Source: Neisseria sp. (GTDB taxonomy: Bacteria; Pseudomonadota; Gammaproteobacteria; Burkholderiales; Neisseriaceae). From it: a stretch of 64,000 nt of DNA. Positions 8,722 through 17,178 of this stretch are shown here, one piece after another (the first letter of the stretch is position 1; the number at the start of each line of letters is the position of its first letter). The DNA is taken from the NCBI RefSeq assembly GCF_030530745.1, contig NZ_JAUMUI010000005.1, positions 33,534-97,533 of the forward strand, in the 5' to 3' direction. The notes under the pieces are model-generated. The model did no database searches, had not been told where the DNA came from, and worked only from the letters and a program-made list of their open reading frames with translations. Made by a program: the position numbers and the translations under genes.

Positions 8722-8829
8722 TATAGTCAATCAACTTAACTTTTACTACAGCGTTGCAGCGCCTTGCCGTACTACTTGTACTGTCTGCGGCTTGCTGCCT
8801 TGTATTAAAAATTAATCTGATTGACTATA
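8722..8829. repeat. Short Correia-type element with divergent ends
   Basis: A 108-base element bounded by inverted copies of TATAGTCAATCA (12 of 12 bases). Its interior, including CTTGCCGTACTACTTGTACT and GTCTGCGGCTTG, matches the core of Correia repeats, but the usual TATAGTGGATTAA ends are replaced. The size equals the internally deleted Correia class. It ends 36 bases before the next gene, and its right end supplies an AT-rich TATATA that could serve as a -10 box. Confidence 0.75.
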
Positions 8830-8864
8830 TACGGATTTTCCAACCATATTTTTAGGAGCAAAAC

Positions 8865-9341
8865 ATGGGCTTATTCAGCTTCATTAAAAATGCCGGCGAA
8901 AAACTGTTCGGCAAAGACGAACAGGAAGTAGCGGCTGCCGCTGCAGCCAATGCGGAAGACCTCAACGCCAAAGCGGCGGCGGCCATCCAAAGCTATATCG
9001 AACAACAAAATCTGGGGCTGAGCGGTTTGAGCGTAGCATTCGACGGTGCCAGCGGCCAAGTAACCCTGAACGGCAGCGCGCCTTCGCAAGAAGCCGCCGA
9101 AAAAGCCGTTTTGGCGGCAGGCAACGTAACCGGCGTTTCGGGCGTGCAAAACAACCTGCAATATCCCGCCGCCGCCGAAGCGCAATATCACGACGTGGTG
9201 AAAGGCGACACGTTGTCGGCCATTTCTAAAAAATACTACGGCGATGCCAACAAATATATGAAAATCTTCGAGGCCAACAAACCCATGTTGAGCCATCCCG
9301 ATAAAATCTACCCGGGCCAAAAACTGCGCATTCCCGAATAA
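8865..9341 (+). CDS. kbp: BON-LysM protein (Kbp/YgaU family)
   Basis: A 158-residue protein matching E. coli YgaU/Kbp, a cytoplasmic potassium-binding protein with a BON domain (about residues 35-100) followed by a LysM domain (about 107-157). The LysM part reads YHDVVKGDTLSAISKKYYG and ends PGQKLRIPE. There is no signal peptide, consistent with the cytoplasmic family rather than a wall-binding LysM protein. A strong AGGAG lies before the ATG. A Correia-type repeat sits just upstream, and a perfect DUS hairpin ends the gene. Confidence 0.9.
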   Translation: MGLFSFIKNAGEKLFGKDEQEVAAAAAANAEDLNAKAAAAIQSYIEQQNLGLSGLSVAFDGASGQVTLNGSAPSQEAAEKAVLAAGNVTGVSGVQNNLQYPAAAEAQYHDVVKGDTLSAISKKYYGDANKYMKIFEANKPMLSHPDKIYPGQKLRIPE

Positions 9342-9363
9342 TCCGGTTTTACCCTGTCCGGCA

Positions 9364-9396
9364 AGCAGGCCGTCTGAAAGTTTCAGACGGCCTGCT
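9364..9396. terminator. Perfect DUS hairpin between convergent genes
   Basis: A 16-base-pair perfect stem made of an uptake sequence and its inverse with one unpaired base, located between the LysM gene and the convergent oxidoreductase gene. Confidence 0.75.
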
Positions 9397-9415
9397 AATA
9401 TTTATACAAACAAAA

Positions 9416-10462
9416 TCAAACCTTCACCCGTGCCTTGCTTTCGGCACTCTGATAAGCCTTTTCCAGAAGTTCCAAAACCTGCGCCACCTGCTGCGGTTTC
9501 ACCGCCAATCCGGCACCGTTAACCAGCACATCGTAAAGGTTGCGGTAAAACGCGCCGTAGTCGCCGCGCAAGCCTTCAAAACGTTGGCGGACCACGTTTC
9601 CTTCGGCGGTTTTCGTGTGCAGAATGCCCCATTCCGATTCGGGTTCGCGGTTCCAGCTGCCTTCGGGCGCGGCGCCTGCGGCGAGCAGGGTTTCCTGATT
9701 GTCGGCGTTCTGTTTCACATAAGAGCCGCGTTTGCCGTGCAAAGCCATAAACGGCAACGGTTCGCGCATATATTTGCCCGCCGTCAGCGAAACTTTTTTA
9801 CCGTCGGGGTAATAAAACAGCATTTGAAAATTATCGTCGCTCACCGCGCCTTCGTGCTGGTAGCGCACGTCGGCATAGATTTCCTGCGGCAGGCCGAACA
9901 AATCCACCGCCATATCGGCCAGATGCGAGCCTAAGTCGTACACCAAACCCACGCCCGCCTCGCCGGTTTCTTTCCAGCCTTTTTGGTTTAAGCCTTCGGC
10001 GTAACGCTCGAAACGGATTTCGCAGTCTACAATATCGCCCAACAGGCCGTCTGAAAGCAGCTGCTTGGCGGTTAGCGGCGCGGCGTCCCAGCGGCGGTTC
10101 TGATACACCGCCAGCACCACGCCCTGCTTGTCGGCCAGCTTTGCCAGTTCGCGCGCTTCGGCTGCGGTGGCGCACAGCGGCTTTTCCACCACCACGTGCT
10201 TGCCCGCCAGCATGGCTTGTTTGGCAAACTCGAAATGGGTTTGGTTGGGCGTGGTAATCACGATTAAATCCGTATCGTCTGCCAACAGGCCGCTGAAATT
10301 GCGCACGATTTCGGCTTCGGGCAGCACTTCCTGCGCCGAGTTGCCCGAACGCTGCAACACGCGCACCACTTTAAAACGCCCGTCCGCCCGCCAAAACGGC
10401 AGGTGGAACACTTTGGCGGAAAGGCCGAAACCGGCCAGGCCGATTCTGATAGGTTGATTCAT
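9416..10462 (-). CDS. Gfo/Idh/MocA family oxidoreductase
   Basis: NAD(P)-dependent sugar or polyol dehydrogenase of 348 residues. The N-terminal Rossmann fold begins IRIGLAGFGLSAKVFH. The family's catalytic lysine lies in VVEKPLC (about residue 95), followed by the substrate domain with YDLGSHLADMAVDLFG. Closest in style to the YdgJ/YvaA subgroup, but the substrate cannot be read from sequence. It stands alone, convergent with the LysM gene. Confidence 0.88.
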   Translation of the reverse strand: MNQPIRIGLAGFGLSAKVFHLPFWRADGRFKVVRVLQRSGNSAQEVLPEAEIVRNFSGLLADDTDLIVITTPNQTHFEFAKQAMLAGKHVVVEKPLCATAAEARELAKLADKQGVVLAVYQNRRWDAAPLTAKQLLSDGLLGDIVDCEIRFERYAEGLNQKGWKETGEAGVGLVYDLGSHLADMAVDLFGLPQEIYADVRYQHEGAVSDDNFQMLFYYPDGKKVSLTAGKYMREPLPFMALHGKRGSYVKQNADNQETLLAAGAAPEGSWNREPESEWGILHTKTAEGNVVRQRFEGLRGDYGAFYRNLYDVLVNGAGLAVKPQQVAQVLELLEKAYQSAESKARVKV

Positions 10463-10531
10463 GGCGAAGCCCCTGTTTTATTGTTGAGTATGTCTAAGCC
10501 TACCGCTTTTTCAGGCCGTCTGAAAGAGAAA

Positions 10532-10687
10532 CATAGTGGATTACATTTAAACTGATACGGCGTTGGCTCGCCTTAGCTCAAAGAGAACGATTTTGTAAGC
10601 CGCTGAAGCGGCAACAGAATCGGTTCCGTACTACCTGTACTGTCTGCGGCTCGCCGCCTTGTCTCAATTTAAATTTAATCCACTATA
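10532..10687. repeat. Full-length Correia repeat element
   Basis: A 156-base element with near-perfect inverted ends (ATAGTGGATTA and TAATCCACTATA). The interior contains the standard blocks CTCGCCTTAGCTCAAAGAG, GGTTCCGTACTACCTGTACT and GTCTGCGGC. It lies immediately before the rbfA promoter; Correia ends are known to provide promoter and IHF functions in Neisseria. Confidence 0.9.
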
Positions 10688-10690
10688 AGC

Positions 10691-10741
10691 TATAATGGCG
10701 CCGGTTGAATATCAGGCCGTCTGAAACTTTTTTCAGACGGC
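10691..10741 (+). promoter_or_regulatory. rbfA promoter and leader hairpin
   Basis: A consensus -10 box TATAAT (10691-10696) begins four bases after the Correia element. The leader then carries an uptake sequence (10714-10725) facing an inverse copy (10732-10741), so the transcript would start with a strong hairpin 25 bases before the rbfA ATG. The -35 would fall inside the repeat end. Confidence 0.5.
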
Positions 10742-10765
10742 ATCATTGATTTAAAGGATAAGTCC

Positions 10766-11137
10766 ATGAGAAAACCCCAACGGGGCTACGCCCGCCAAGA
10801 CCGCGTGAAAGAACAGATTATGCGCGAGCTGGCCGAGCTGGTGCGCAAAGGTTTGAAAGACCCGCGCGCCGGTTTCATCACCATAAATGAAGTAGAGGTT
10901 ACCCGCGATTACAGCCACGCCACCGTTTACTACACCGTGCTCGACGATGCCACCCGCGAAATCACCGAAGATGCGCTCGAACACGCCAAAGGCTATCTGC
11001 GCAGCGAATTGGGCAAACGCATCAAGCTGTTCCGCATACCCGAACTGCATTTCAAATACGACGAATCGCTGGAACGCGGCATGAGCATCTCACATCTGAT
11101 TGAACAGGTTGCGGCGGAAAAACCGGTGGAAGACTGA
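10766..11137 (+). CDS. rbfA: Ribosome-binding factor A
   Basis: Cold-shock related 30S maturation factor that binds the 5' region of 16S rRNA. The 123 residues have the single KH-like fold of the family, with QRGYARQDRVKEQIMREL at the N-terminus and the RIPELHFKYDESLERG signature near residue 92. AAAGGA is placed well before the ATG. It is followed by truB, the common rbfA-truB order, but nusA and infB are not immediately upstream; a Correia repeat is there instead. Confidence 0.95.
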   Translation: MRKPQRGYARQDRVKEQIMRELAELVRKGLKDPRAGFITINEVEVTRDYSHATVYYTVLDDATREITEDALEHAKGYLRSELGKRIKLFRIPELHFKYDESLERGMSISHLIEQVAAEKPVED

Positions 11138-11206
11138 ACGGAAACCGCAACCGCCCCAAGGCCGTCTGAAACACCGCCCTTTCTCCGCAACACACCGAAA
11201 CCCCGT

Positions 11207-12106
11207 ATGCACAAACCGCCCAAACGCCCCGTAAACGGCGTGCTGCTGCTCGACAAACCGCAAGGGCTGTCGAGCAACACCGCCCTGCAAAAAGCCCGCC
11301 GCCTCTACCGCGCCGAAAAAGCGGGGCACACCGGCGTGCTCGATCCGCTCGCCACCGGCCTGTTGCCCGTGTGTTTCGGCGAAGCCGCCAAATTCGCCCA
11401 ATACCTGCTCGATGCCGACAAAGCCTACACCGCCACGCTGAAACTCGGCGAAGCCACCGCCACGGGCGATGCCGAAGGCGAAACCGTTGCCACCGCGCCC
11501 GCAAATATCAGCCCGGCCGCTTTTCAGACGGCCTGCCGCGCGCTAACGGGCAAAATCCGCCAAGTGCCGCCGATGTTTTCGGCGCTGAAACACGAAGGCA
11601 AACCGCTCTACGAATACGCCCGCAAAGGCATCACCATCGAACGCAAAGCGCGCGACATCGAAATCTATTCGATCAACATCCGCTCGTTCGCCCCGCCCGA
11701 GGCCGTGATTGACGTGCGTTGCAGCAAAGGCACCTATATCCGCACCCTCAGCGAAGATATCGCCAAACACACCGGCACCTTCGCCCACCTCACCGCCCTC
11801 TGCCGCACCGAAACCGCAGGCTTCACCATCGCCCAAAGCCACACCCTCGAAGCGCTCGAAGCCTTAAGCGAAGCCGAACGCGACGCACTGCTTTTGCCGT
11901 GCGACGCGCTGGTCCGGCACCTGCCTGCAACCGTTATCAGCGAACCAGCCGCCTATATGCTGCAAAAAGGCCAACGCCCGCTGTTCGACAGCCAAACCGC
12001 CGGCCTGCCCTTGCGCGTCTATCGCGAAAACGGCGCCTTTATCGGGTTGGCAGAACCGCACGAAGGCCGTCTGAAAGCAGTGCGGCTGATGAATACGGCG
12101 CAGTAG
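11207..12106 (+). CDS. truB: tRNA pseudouridine(55) synthase
   Basis: Makes pseudouridine 55 in the T-loop of tRNAs. Catalytic Asp46 lies in HTGVLDPLATGLLP, and the KPQGLSSN motif is at residues 17-24. The 299 residues match the short bacterial type with a C-terminal PUA-like region. Two uptake sequences lie inside the coding region (one encoding AFQTACRA, one encoding EGRLKAV). It is probably co-transcribed with rbfA. Confidence 0.95.
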   Translation: MHKPPKRPVNGVLLLDKPQGLSSNTALQKARRLYRAEKAGHTGVLDPLATGLLPVCFGEAAKFAQYLLDADKAYTATLKLGEATATGDAEGETVATAPANISPAAFQTACRALTGKIRQVPPMFSALKHEGKPLYEYARKGITIERKARDIEIYSINIRSFAPPEAVIDVRCSKGTYIRTLSEDIAKHTGTFAHLTALCRTETAGFTIAQSHTLEALEALSEAERDALLLPCDALVRHLPATVISEPAAYMLQKGQRPLFDSQTAGLPLRVYRENGAFIGLAEPHEGRLKAVRLMNTAQ

Positions 12107-12203
12107 GCAGAAAACCGTTTCTCAGCGGAAGTGTTCTTGAAAGAGTGTGCGCCAACAGCCCCTAAACAACATAATAAAAACAAGTACTCCCCGCCATAAT
12201 TTA

Positions 12204-12241
12204 TTTGCCGCCATTCCTGCTTATACAGAAATGGCGGCAAA
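12204..12241 (+). terminator. Hairpin after truB
   Basis: TTTGCCGCCATT pairs fully with AATGGCGGCAAA around a 14-base loop and is followed by AATATTTTT, between truB and the convergent small membrane gene. Confidence 0.7.
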
Positions 12242-12316
12242 AATATTTTTCAGACGGCCTGAACGGGTTTTAAAAAGTTTCTAATTTGCCTTTATAACCG
12301 CTTTGGTGCCGGCACA

Positions 12317-12757
12317 TTATTTCAACTTCTCCAGCCCCGCCACACACTGTCTGTCGCGTGCTTCAAAGGCTTCCGCACCGCCGAGCAGTTCGAGCTGTTC
12401 CTGCGGGCTGATTTTGCTGAACGATTGGATTTGCTTTTCGCTCAGTTTTTCCAACGGCTCATCCCACATGCAGATGCAGTAGCTTTCGATAAACTGTTCC
12501 GACTTTCCTTCCAAGCCGGCGGCTTTCAAATCGGCCTGCCATTTTTCGGAAAAAGGCACGTTTTTCACGCACGAATCCACAATCGCCTGCTTGGCTTTGG
12601 GCTTCGACAGGGCGCAGTTGGAAAGCAGGCCGAAGCCGGCAAACAGCCCCAGCACCACAAACGCCCAAATGCGTATGGTGCGGATTTTGGCGCGGGCTTT
12701 GCGGCGCTGCTCGTCCGGCGCGGGTTCGGGCGCTGCGGGTTTATCCGTTGCGGCCAT
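12317..12757 (-). CDS. Hypothetical single-pass membrane protein
   Basis: A 146-residue protein I cannot assign to a known function. Residues 1-26 are charged and Pro-rich, followed by one hydrophobic segment (WAFVVLGLFAGFGLL) and a mostly helical soluble domain with four cysteines (SNCALSK, DSCVKN, YCICMW, RQCVAG). That suggests a domain on the far side of the inner membrane, with possible disulfides. Its start overlaps the end of homoserine dehydrogenase by 17 bases, so the two are translated from one transcript. Confidence 0.7.
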   Translation of the reverse strand: MAATDKPAAPEPAPDEQRRKARAKIRTIRIWAFVVLGLFAGFGLLSNCALSKPKAKQAIVDSCVKNVPFSEKWQADLKAAGLEGKSEQFIESYCICMWDEPLEKLSEKQIQSFSKISPQEQLELLGGAEAFEARDRQCVAGLEKLK

Positions 12758-14057
12758 GCAGGCTCTCCATGCGGATCATCACCACCGGCGCATACACTAC
12801 ATCGAGCGCTTCAATAGCGGCAATGGCGGTTTTGATATGCTTCTCAACCGTGCTGTGGGTCAGGATCACGATTTCGGCCAAGCTGCCGTCGAGCACGCCT
12901 TTTTGAATCAGCGCCTCGATAGAAACGTTTTCTTCGGCCAACAGGTTGGCAATCCGGCCGAGCACGCCCGGCTGGTCTTTGGCCTGCACGCGCAGGTAAT
13001 AGCTGCTGGTGATTTCGTCCATCGGCAGCATGGGCTGCGCTTTGACCTGGCTGGGCTGGAAAGCCAGATGCGGCACGCGGTTGCCGGGGTCGGCGGTAAT
13101 CAGGCGGCAGATGTCGATAATGTCGGCCACCACCGCGCTGGCGGTCGGCAGCGCGCCTGCGCCCGCACCGTAATACAGGGTTTCGCCCACCATATCGGCA
13201 TCAACGCGCACGGCATTCATCACGCCGTTTACATTGGCCAACAGGCGGCACTCGGGAATCAGGGTGGGATGCACGCGCAATTCCACGCCTTTGGCGGTTT
13301 TGCGGGTGATGCCCAAAAGTTTCACGCGGTAGCCCAGTTCTTCGGCGTATTTGATGTCGCGGCTGTCGAGCTTGCTGATGCCTTCGAGATAACAGGCGTT
13401 GAAGTTAACGGGCGTGCCGAAAGCCAGCGCGCTCATAATGGTGATTTTGTGGCCGGCATCGTGGCCTTCGATATCGAAAGTCGGGTCGGCTTCAGCGTAG
13501 CCCAATTCCTGCGCTTTTTTCAGCACTTCGGCAAACGCGCTGCCTTTTTCGCGCATTTCGGTGAGGATGAAATTGCTGGTGCCGTTGATGATGCCCGCGA
13601 TTGATTGGATATGGTTGGCCGCCAAGCCTTCGCGCAGGGCTTTGATAATCGGAATACCGCCCGCAACGGCCGCTTCAAACTGCACCATCACGTTCTTCTG
13701 CTCGGCCAGCGAAAAAATTTCGTTGCCGTATTCGGCCAAAAGTTTTTTATTGGCGGTAACGATGTGCTTGCCGTTTCCGATGGCTTCGAGCACCGCGTCT
13801 TTGGCCGCGCCGGTGCCGCCGAACAGCTCCACCACCACATCGACGTCGGCGCGCTGCACCAGCTCGAACGGGTCTTTCACAAAAACGGCTGCGGGGCAGA
13901 CGGCGCGGGCTTTTTCTTCGCTCGAATCGCACACGGCCGAAATATTGACTTCGCGCCCGAGGCGGCGGCTGATTTCTGCGGCATTATCCTGCAGCACGCG
14001 GGCGGTGCCGCTGCCCACGGTGCCCAACCCTAAAATCCCGATGTTCACTGGCTTCAT
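12741..14057 (-). CDS. hom: Homoserine dehydrogenase
   Basis: Reduces aspartate semialdehyde to homoserine, the branch to threonine and methionine. The NAD(P) fold starts NIGILGLGTVGSG. TANKKLLAEYG and GIINGTSNFIL are catalytic-domain signatures. A C-terminal ACT domain (about residues 350-425, RVQAKDQPGVLGRIANLL) is the usual site of threonine feedback inhibition. Length 438 fits the monofunctional class. The gene overlaps the small membrane gene downstream and diverges from the Mth938-like gene. Confidence 0.96.
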   Translation of the reverse strand: MKPVNIGILGLGTVGSGTARVLQDNAAEISRRLGREVNISAVCDSSEEKARAVCPAAVFVKDPFELVQRADVDVVVELFGGTGAAKDAVLEAIGNGKHIVTANKKLLAEYGNEIFSLAEQKNVMVQFEAAVAGGIPIIKALREGLAANHIQSIAGIINGTSNFILTEMREKGSAFAEVLKKAQELGYAEADPTFDIEGHDAGHKITIMSALAFGTPVNFNACYLEGISKLDSRDIKYAEELGYRVKLLGITRKTAKGVELRVHPTLIPECRLLANVNGVMNAVRVDADMVGETLYYGAGAGALPTASAVVADIIDICRLITADPGNRVPHLAFQPSQVKAQPMLPMDEITSSYYLRVQAKDQPGVLGRIANLLAEENVSIEALIQKGVLDGSLAEIVILTHSTVEKHIKTAIAAIEALDVVYAPVVMIRMESLHGRNG

Positions 14058-14176
14058 TCTGTCTCCTTGAGCCGTTGTATGTTAGTATTTTCAAAGCGCC
14101 AATGCTTGGCGAAAAGACCGTAATCCTACCTGAAAACGGCTTTTTCTGCATCTTTTTAACGGATTGGAACAGTTCT

Positions 14177-14551
14177 ATGCTGATCGAAGAAACACGCCCC
14201 GAAGGGCAGGCTGCGGTTACGGCTTATGCGCCGGGCAGAATCGAAATCGACGGACAGGTTTATACGCAGGCCGTCGTGCTCGCCGGCGGGCACATCGGCA
14301 ACCCCGCCAAAGCCGAACCCGCCGGCCTTTCGGCGGAAGACTTTTTTCAGACGGCCTCCGAATACGGCGGCCTGCCTGAAGTGGTGTTGGTGGGTACGGG
14401 TGAAAAACAGGTGTTTCTGCACCCGAAAACCGCCGCCCGGTTGGCCGCCGAGGGCGTGGGCTTGGAATGTATGTCCACCGCCTCCGCCTGCCGCACGTTT
14501 ATGATTCTGCAAAGCGAAAAACGCAAGGTATGGGCTTGGCTGTGGCCTTAA
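14177..14551 (+). CDS. Mth938-like domain protein (DUF498)
   Basis: A 124-residue protein of the Mth938/Xcc1710 family, whose biochemical role is unknown. Typical segments are APGRIEIDG near the N-terminus, VVLVGTGEKQVFL in the centre and MSTASACRTFMIL close to the C-terminus. The start giving MLIEETRPEG is preferred by family length over an earlier in-frame ATG 34 codons upstream. It diverges from hom. Confidence 0.85.
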   Translation: MLIEETRPEGQAAVTAYAPGRIEIDGQVYTQAVVLAGGHIGNPAKAEPAGLSAEDFFQTASEYGGLPEVVLVGTGEKQVFLHPKTAARLAAEGVGLECMSTASACRTFMILQSEKRKVWAWLWP

Positions 14552-14591
14552 GGAGCGGCGGACCTGTGAAGCCGATAACGATATTCAAACG

Positions 14592-14630
14592 TTTCAGACG
14601 GCCTCGGATAAAGATCCGGGCCGTCTGAAA
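14592..14630. terminator. DUS hairpin with extended stem
   Basis: TTTCAGACGGCC and GGCCGTCTGAAA pair over 12 bases, and the sequence between them adds a CGGAT/ATCCG stem. It separates convergent genes (Mth938-like and moeA). Confidence 0.75.
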
Positions 14631-14685
14631 ACACTTTCGGGTAAAACAAACGGCAGTTTCCCCGGCGTTTGTTTTACCCGACGAT

Positions 14686-15885
14686 TCAGGCAGGAAGCAG
14701 GTAAAGCGTTACCGTATCGCCCTCGGCTACCGTCTGCCCGGCAGGAACTTCGCATAAGGCTTCGGCAGTCAGGCAGGTGCCGAGCATGGCTGATCCTTGG
14801 TTTGGCAGCAACACGGCCTGTGTTTCGCCGTTATCGTCGATTCGGATGCCCACGCGCAGAAATTCGCGGCGCCTGATGGCTTTGCGGGTGGAAAACGCGG
14901 CTTTGGCGGTGATCTTCGGCAAAGTCCAGTTGCGTTCCTGTTTGCCCATCAGTTTATTGAGCACGGGCAGCAGCAGCAGGTAGGCGGTAACGAAGGCGGC
15001 CACGGGGTTGCCGGGCAGAACGAATACTTTGGCGTTGCCGATATGCCCCCAGGCAAAAGGCTTGCCGGGTTTGACGGCGAGTGTGTGGGTGGTAAGCGAA
15101 CCGGTGTTTTCTATGGCCTGTTTCAGATAATCGGCCTCGCCCACCGATGCGCCGCCGCTGGTAACAATCACGTCGAATTTTTTGGCTGCGTAGGACAAGG
15201 CGGTTTCGGTGCGGTTCAAGTCGTCGGGCAGGATGCCGCCGTCCATCACTTGCGCGCCGCGCGTCTGCAGCCATGAAATCAGCATATAGCGGTTGGCATC
15301 GTAAATTTTACCGTCTTCCAGCGGCATGCCCGGTTCGGTAATTTCGTTGCCGCTGGAAAATACGATTACGCTGAGTTTGTCGAACACGGGCACGCGGTCG
15401 TAGCCTTGCGAGGCGGCAAGGCCGAGGGCGGCGGCGTTGAGCTTGCTGCCTTTAACCAACAGCTCTTGGCCGACGCTGATTTCTTCAGCCTGCCGCCGTA
15501 TGTGCTGTCCGGGTTTGACGGCGGCGGTTACGGTGAGCGTGCCGCCGTCGGTTTCAGTTTCTTCCTGCGGCACTACGGCAGTGGCGTTTGCGGGCAGCGG
15601 CGCGCCGGTGAAAATGCGCACGGCTTCTCCTGCCTGCAACGGGGCGGCCGCAGCATCGCCCGCCTGCGTGCGGCCGGTAACGGTAAAGGTTTTCAGACGG
15701 CCTTCGGGATCGCACACGGCGTAACCGTCCATGGCGCTGTTGTCGAACAGCGGCGAGGGGTGGCGGGCGGCAAGCGGGGCGGCAAGCACGCGGTTGGCGG
15801 CTTCGCCCAATGTAAGGTTGGCGCTGCCAAGCGTGCAGGTATGGCTGTCGAGCAGGCTGCGGCGGGCGGTGTCGAAATCTAACAT
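14686..15885 (-). CDS. moeA: Molybdopterin molybdotransferase
   Basis: Inserts molybdate into adenylated molybdopterin, the last common step of molybdenum cofactor synthesis. The 399 residues have the family order: N-terminal domain with DNSAMDGYAV, a central MoCF-type domain with SSGNEI, TSGGASVGEADY and PGNPVAAF, and a C-terminal beta domain. It is the last gene of the moaD-moaE-mobA-moeA run, with a seven-base overlap with mobA. Confidence 0.95.
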   Translation of the reverse strand: MLDFDTARRSLLDSHTCTLGSANLTLGEAANRVLAAPLAARHPSPLFDNSAMDGYAVCDPEGRLKTFTVTGRTQAGDAAAAPLQAGEAVRIFTGAPLPANATAVVPQEETETDGGTLTVTAAVKPGQHIRRQAEEISVGQELLVKGSKLNAAALGLAASQGYDRVPVFDKLSVIVFSSGNEITEPGMPLEDGKIYDANRYMLISWLQTRGAQVMDGGILPDDLNRTETALSYAAKKFDVIVTSGGASVGEADYLKQAIENTGSLTTHTLAVKPGKPFAWGHIGNAKVFVLPGNPVAAFVTAYLLLLPVLNKLMGKQERNWTLPKITAKAAFSTRKAIRRREFLRVGIRIDDNGETQAVLLPNQGSAMLGTCLTAEALCEVPAGQTVAEGDTVTLYLLPA

Positions 15886-16463
15886 GATGTCGGCTCCATA
15901 TCTTGCGGTGAGTTATAGTTGGAAAAGGCGGCCTCGTCGGGAAAATGCACGGGGCGGGCGTGCTGCTGTTCGAGCCAGCCGCGCAGGGTGCGCATACCGG
16001 TGTAGAGGTAATCGACGGTGCTTTGCAGCAGCTGCGGGCGCACGAACATAATGCTGTAATGCGGCTGCGCGTCGGTTTCGGCATAGAAGGCGGCGGTGGC
16101 GGGATAATCTTGCGCATCCATCAGAAAGGTAATCACCAAATCATCGGGCAGATTCGGGGTGTCACAGGGCACGATCAACAGCCAATCTACCGTGGTCAGG
16201 CGCACGTCGCTGGCGGCGGTGCTGAGGGCGGCCAGCGGCCCCAGCCCCTGCCATTGGCGGGCATCGGCAAACACATGGGGCGCACGCTCGGCATAGGCTT
16301 CGATATTGCGGTTAACGCTCACGGCTATATGGCCCACCTGTTCTTTCAGGTTGCCGACAACATGATCGATAAAGGCTTTTCCCTGCCACTCAACCAAGCC
16401 TTTGTCTTGCCCGCCCATGCGGCGGCCTTCTCCGCCCGCCATAATGAGTGCGCTGATTTTCAT
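15879..16463 (-). CDS. mobA: Molybdenum cofactor guanylyltransferase
   Basis: Attaches GMP to Mo-molybdopterin to give the bis-MGD cofactor used by DMSO-reductase-type enzymes. The 194-residue protein opens with the nucleotidyltransferase signature MAGGEGRRMGGQDKGLVEW and has the metal-binding DWLLIVPCDTPN. The start MKISALIM is chosen for its GGAGGGG ribosome site; a few codons upstream are also open. It overlaps moaE (ATGA) and moeA. Confidence 0.93.
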   Translation of the reverse strand: MKISALIMAGGEGRRMGGQDKGLVEWQGKAFIDHVVGNLKEQVGHIAVSVNRNIEAYAERAPHVFADARQWQGLGPLAALSTAASDVRLTTVDWLLIVPCDTPNLPDDLVITFLMDAQDYPATAAFYAETDAQPHYSIMFVRPQLLQSTVDYLYTGMRTLRGWLEQQHARPVHFPDEAAFSNYNSPQDMEPTSC

Positions 16464-16927
16464 GTCTGCCCCTCCCATTTTTCTTTAGCGAGTGTGTCGC
16501 TCTGCTTGGCTTCCACCCAGCGTTCGAGGCCGTCTGAAAAAGTTTCTTTTTTCCAAAACGGCGCTTCGGTTTTTAAATAGTCCATGATGAATTCAGCGGC
16601 GGCAAACGCCGCTTTACGGTGTGCCGACGCGGCCAGAACCAGCACAATCTGTTCGTCTGCCGCCAGCCTGCCCACGCGGTGGATCACGGTGCAGGCGGCC
16701 AGCGGCCAGCGTTGTGAGGCTGTTTCAACGATACGCGCAATTTCGTTTTCGGTTACTTCGGGGTAATGCTCCAAAAACAGGTGCGACAAAGGCGTGGCAG
16801 TGTCGCGGTCCCGCACCAGCCCCACAAAGGCGGCCACCGCACCGATATTGCCGCCGCCGTCCAGCAGGGTGCGGTATTCTTGTTGCAGGCTGAAGTCTTC
16901 ATGCTGGACACGGATAACGGGCTGCAC
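16460..16927 (-). CDS. moaE: Molybdopterin synthase large subunit
   Basis: Transfers sulfur from the MoaD C-terminus to precursor Z to form molybdopterin. The 155 residues include the family's GAVAAFVGLVRD, LEHYPE and HRVGRLAADEQIVLV, and the active-site lysines in YLKTEAPFWKKE. It starts three bases after the moaD stop and overlaps mobA, so translation of the three is coupled. The C-terminal part is encoded over an uptake sequence (FSDGLERW). Confidence 0.95.
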   Translation of the reverse strand: MQPVIRVQHEDFSLQQEYRTLLDGGGNIGAVAAFVGLVRDRDTATPLSHLFLEHYPEVTENEIARIVETASQRWPLAACTVIHRVGRLAADEQIVLVLAASAHRKAAFAAAEFIMDYLKTEAPFWKKETFSDGLERWVEAKQSDTLAKEKWEGQT

Positions 16928-16929
16928 CG

Positions 16930-17178
16930 TCAGCCTCCCGTTACCGGCGGCAGCAGGCCGATTTCGGCTCCGTCGGGCACGGTATCGCCCCAGCCGCTGA
17001 TTTTTTTGTTAATAACCAAGCGGAAAATCCGCCCGGGAGCCAACGCGCTTTCCCATTCGCTGCCGCGCCCCCTCAACAGCGCCAGCAAATCTTCACCCGT
17101 TCCGCCCTGCCATTCGACAGATTCTTGCGCGGTATTCAGCTGCTGTTTCAATACGCCGAAATACAAAATCGTAATCAT
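16930..17178 (-). CDS. moaD: Molybdopterin synthase sulfur carrier subunit
   Basis: Ubiquitin-like sulfur carrier of 82 residues, beginning MITILYFGVLKQQL and ending in the required Gly-Gly (PVTGG), which is thiocarboxylated before sulfur transfer. The start is the ATG that gives the typical beta-strand N-terminus; the frame continues nine codons upstream through an uptake sequence. It is the first gene of the Mo-cofactor run and diverges from modA. Confidence 0.92.
   Translation of the reverse strand: MITILYFGVLKQQLNTAQESVEWQGGTGEDLLALLRGRGSEWESALAPGRIFRLVINKKISGWGDTVPDGAEIGLLPPVTGG

Noticed and set aside
12591-13604. Plus-strand reading frame of 337 codons opposite hom
   Set aside because: Antisense to homoserine dehydrogenase and its neighbour, no ribosome site and no family resemblance.
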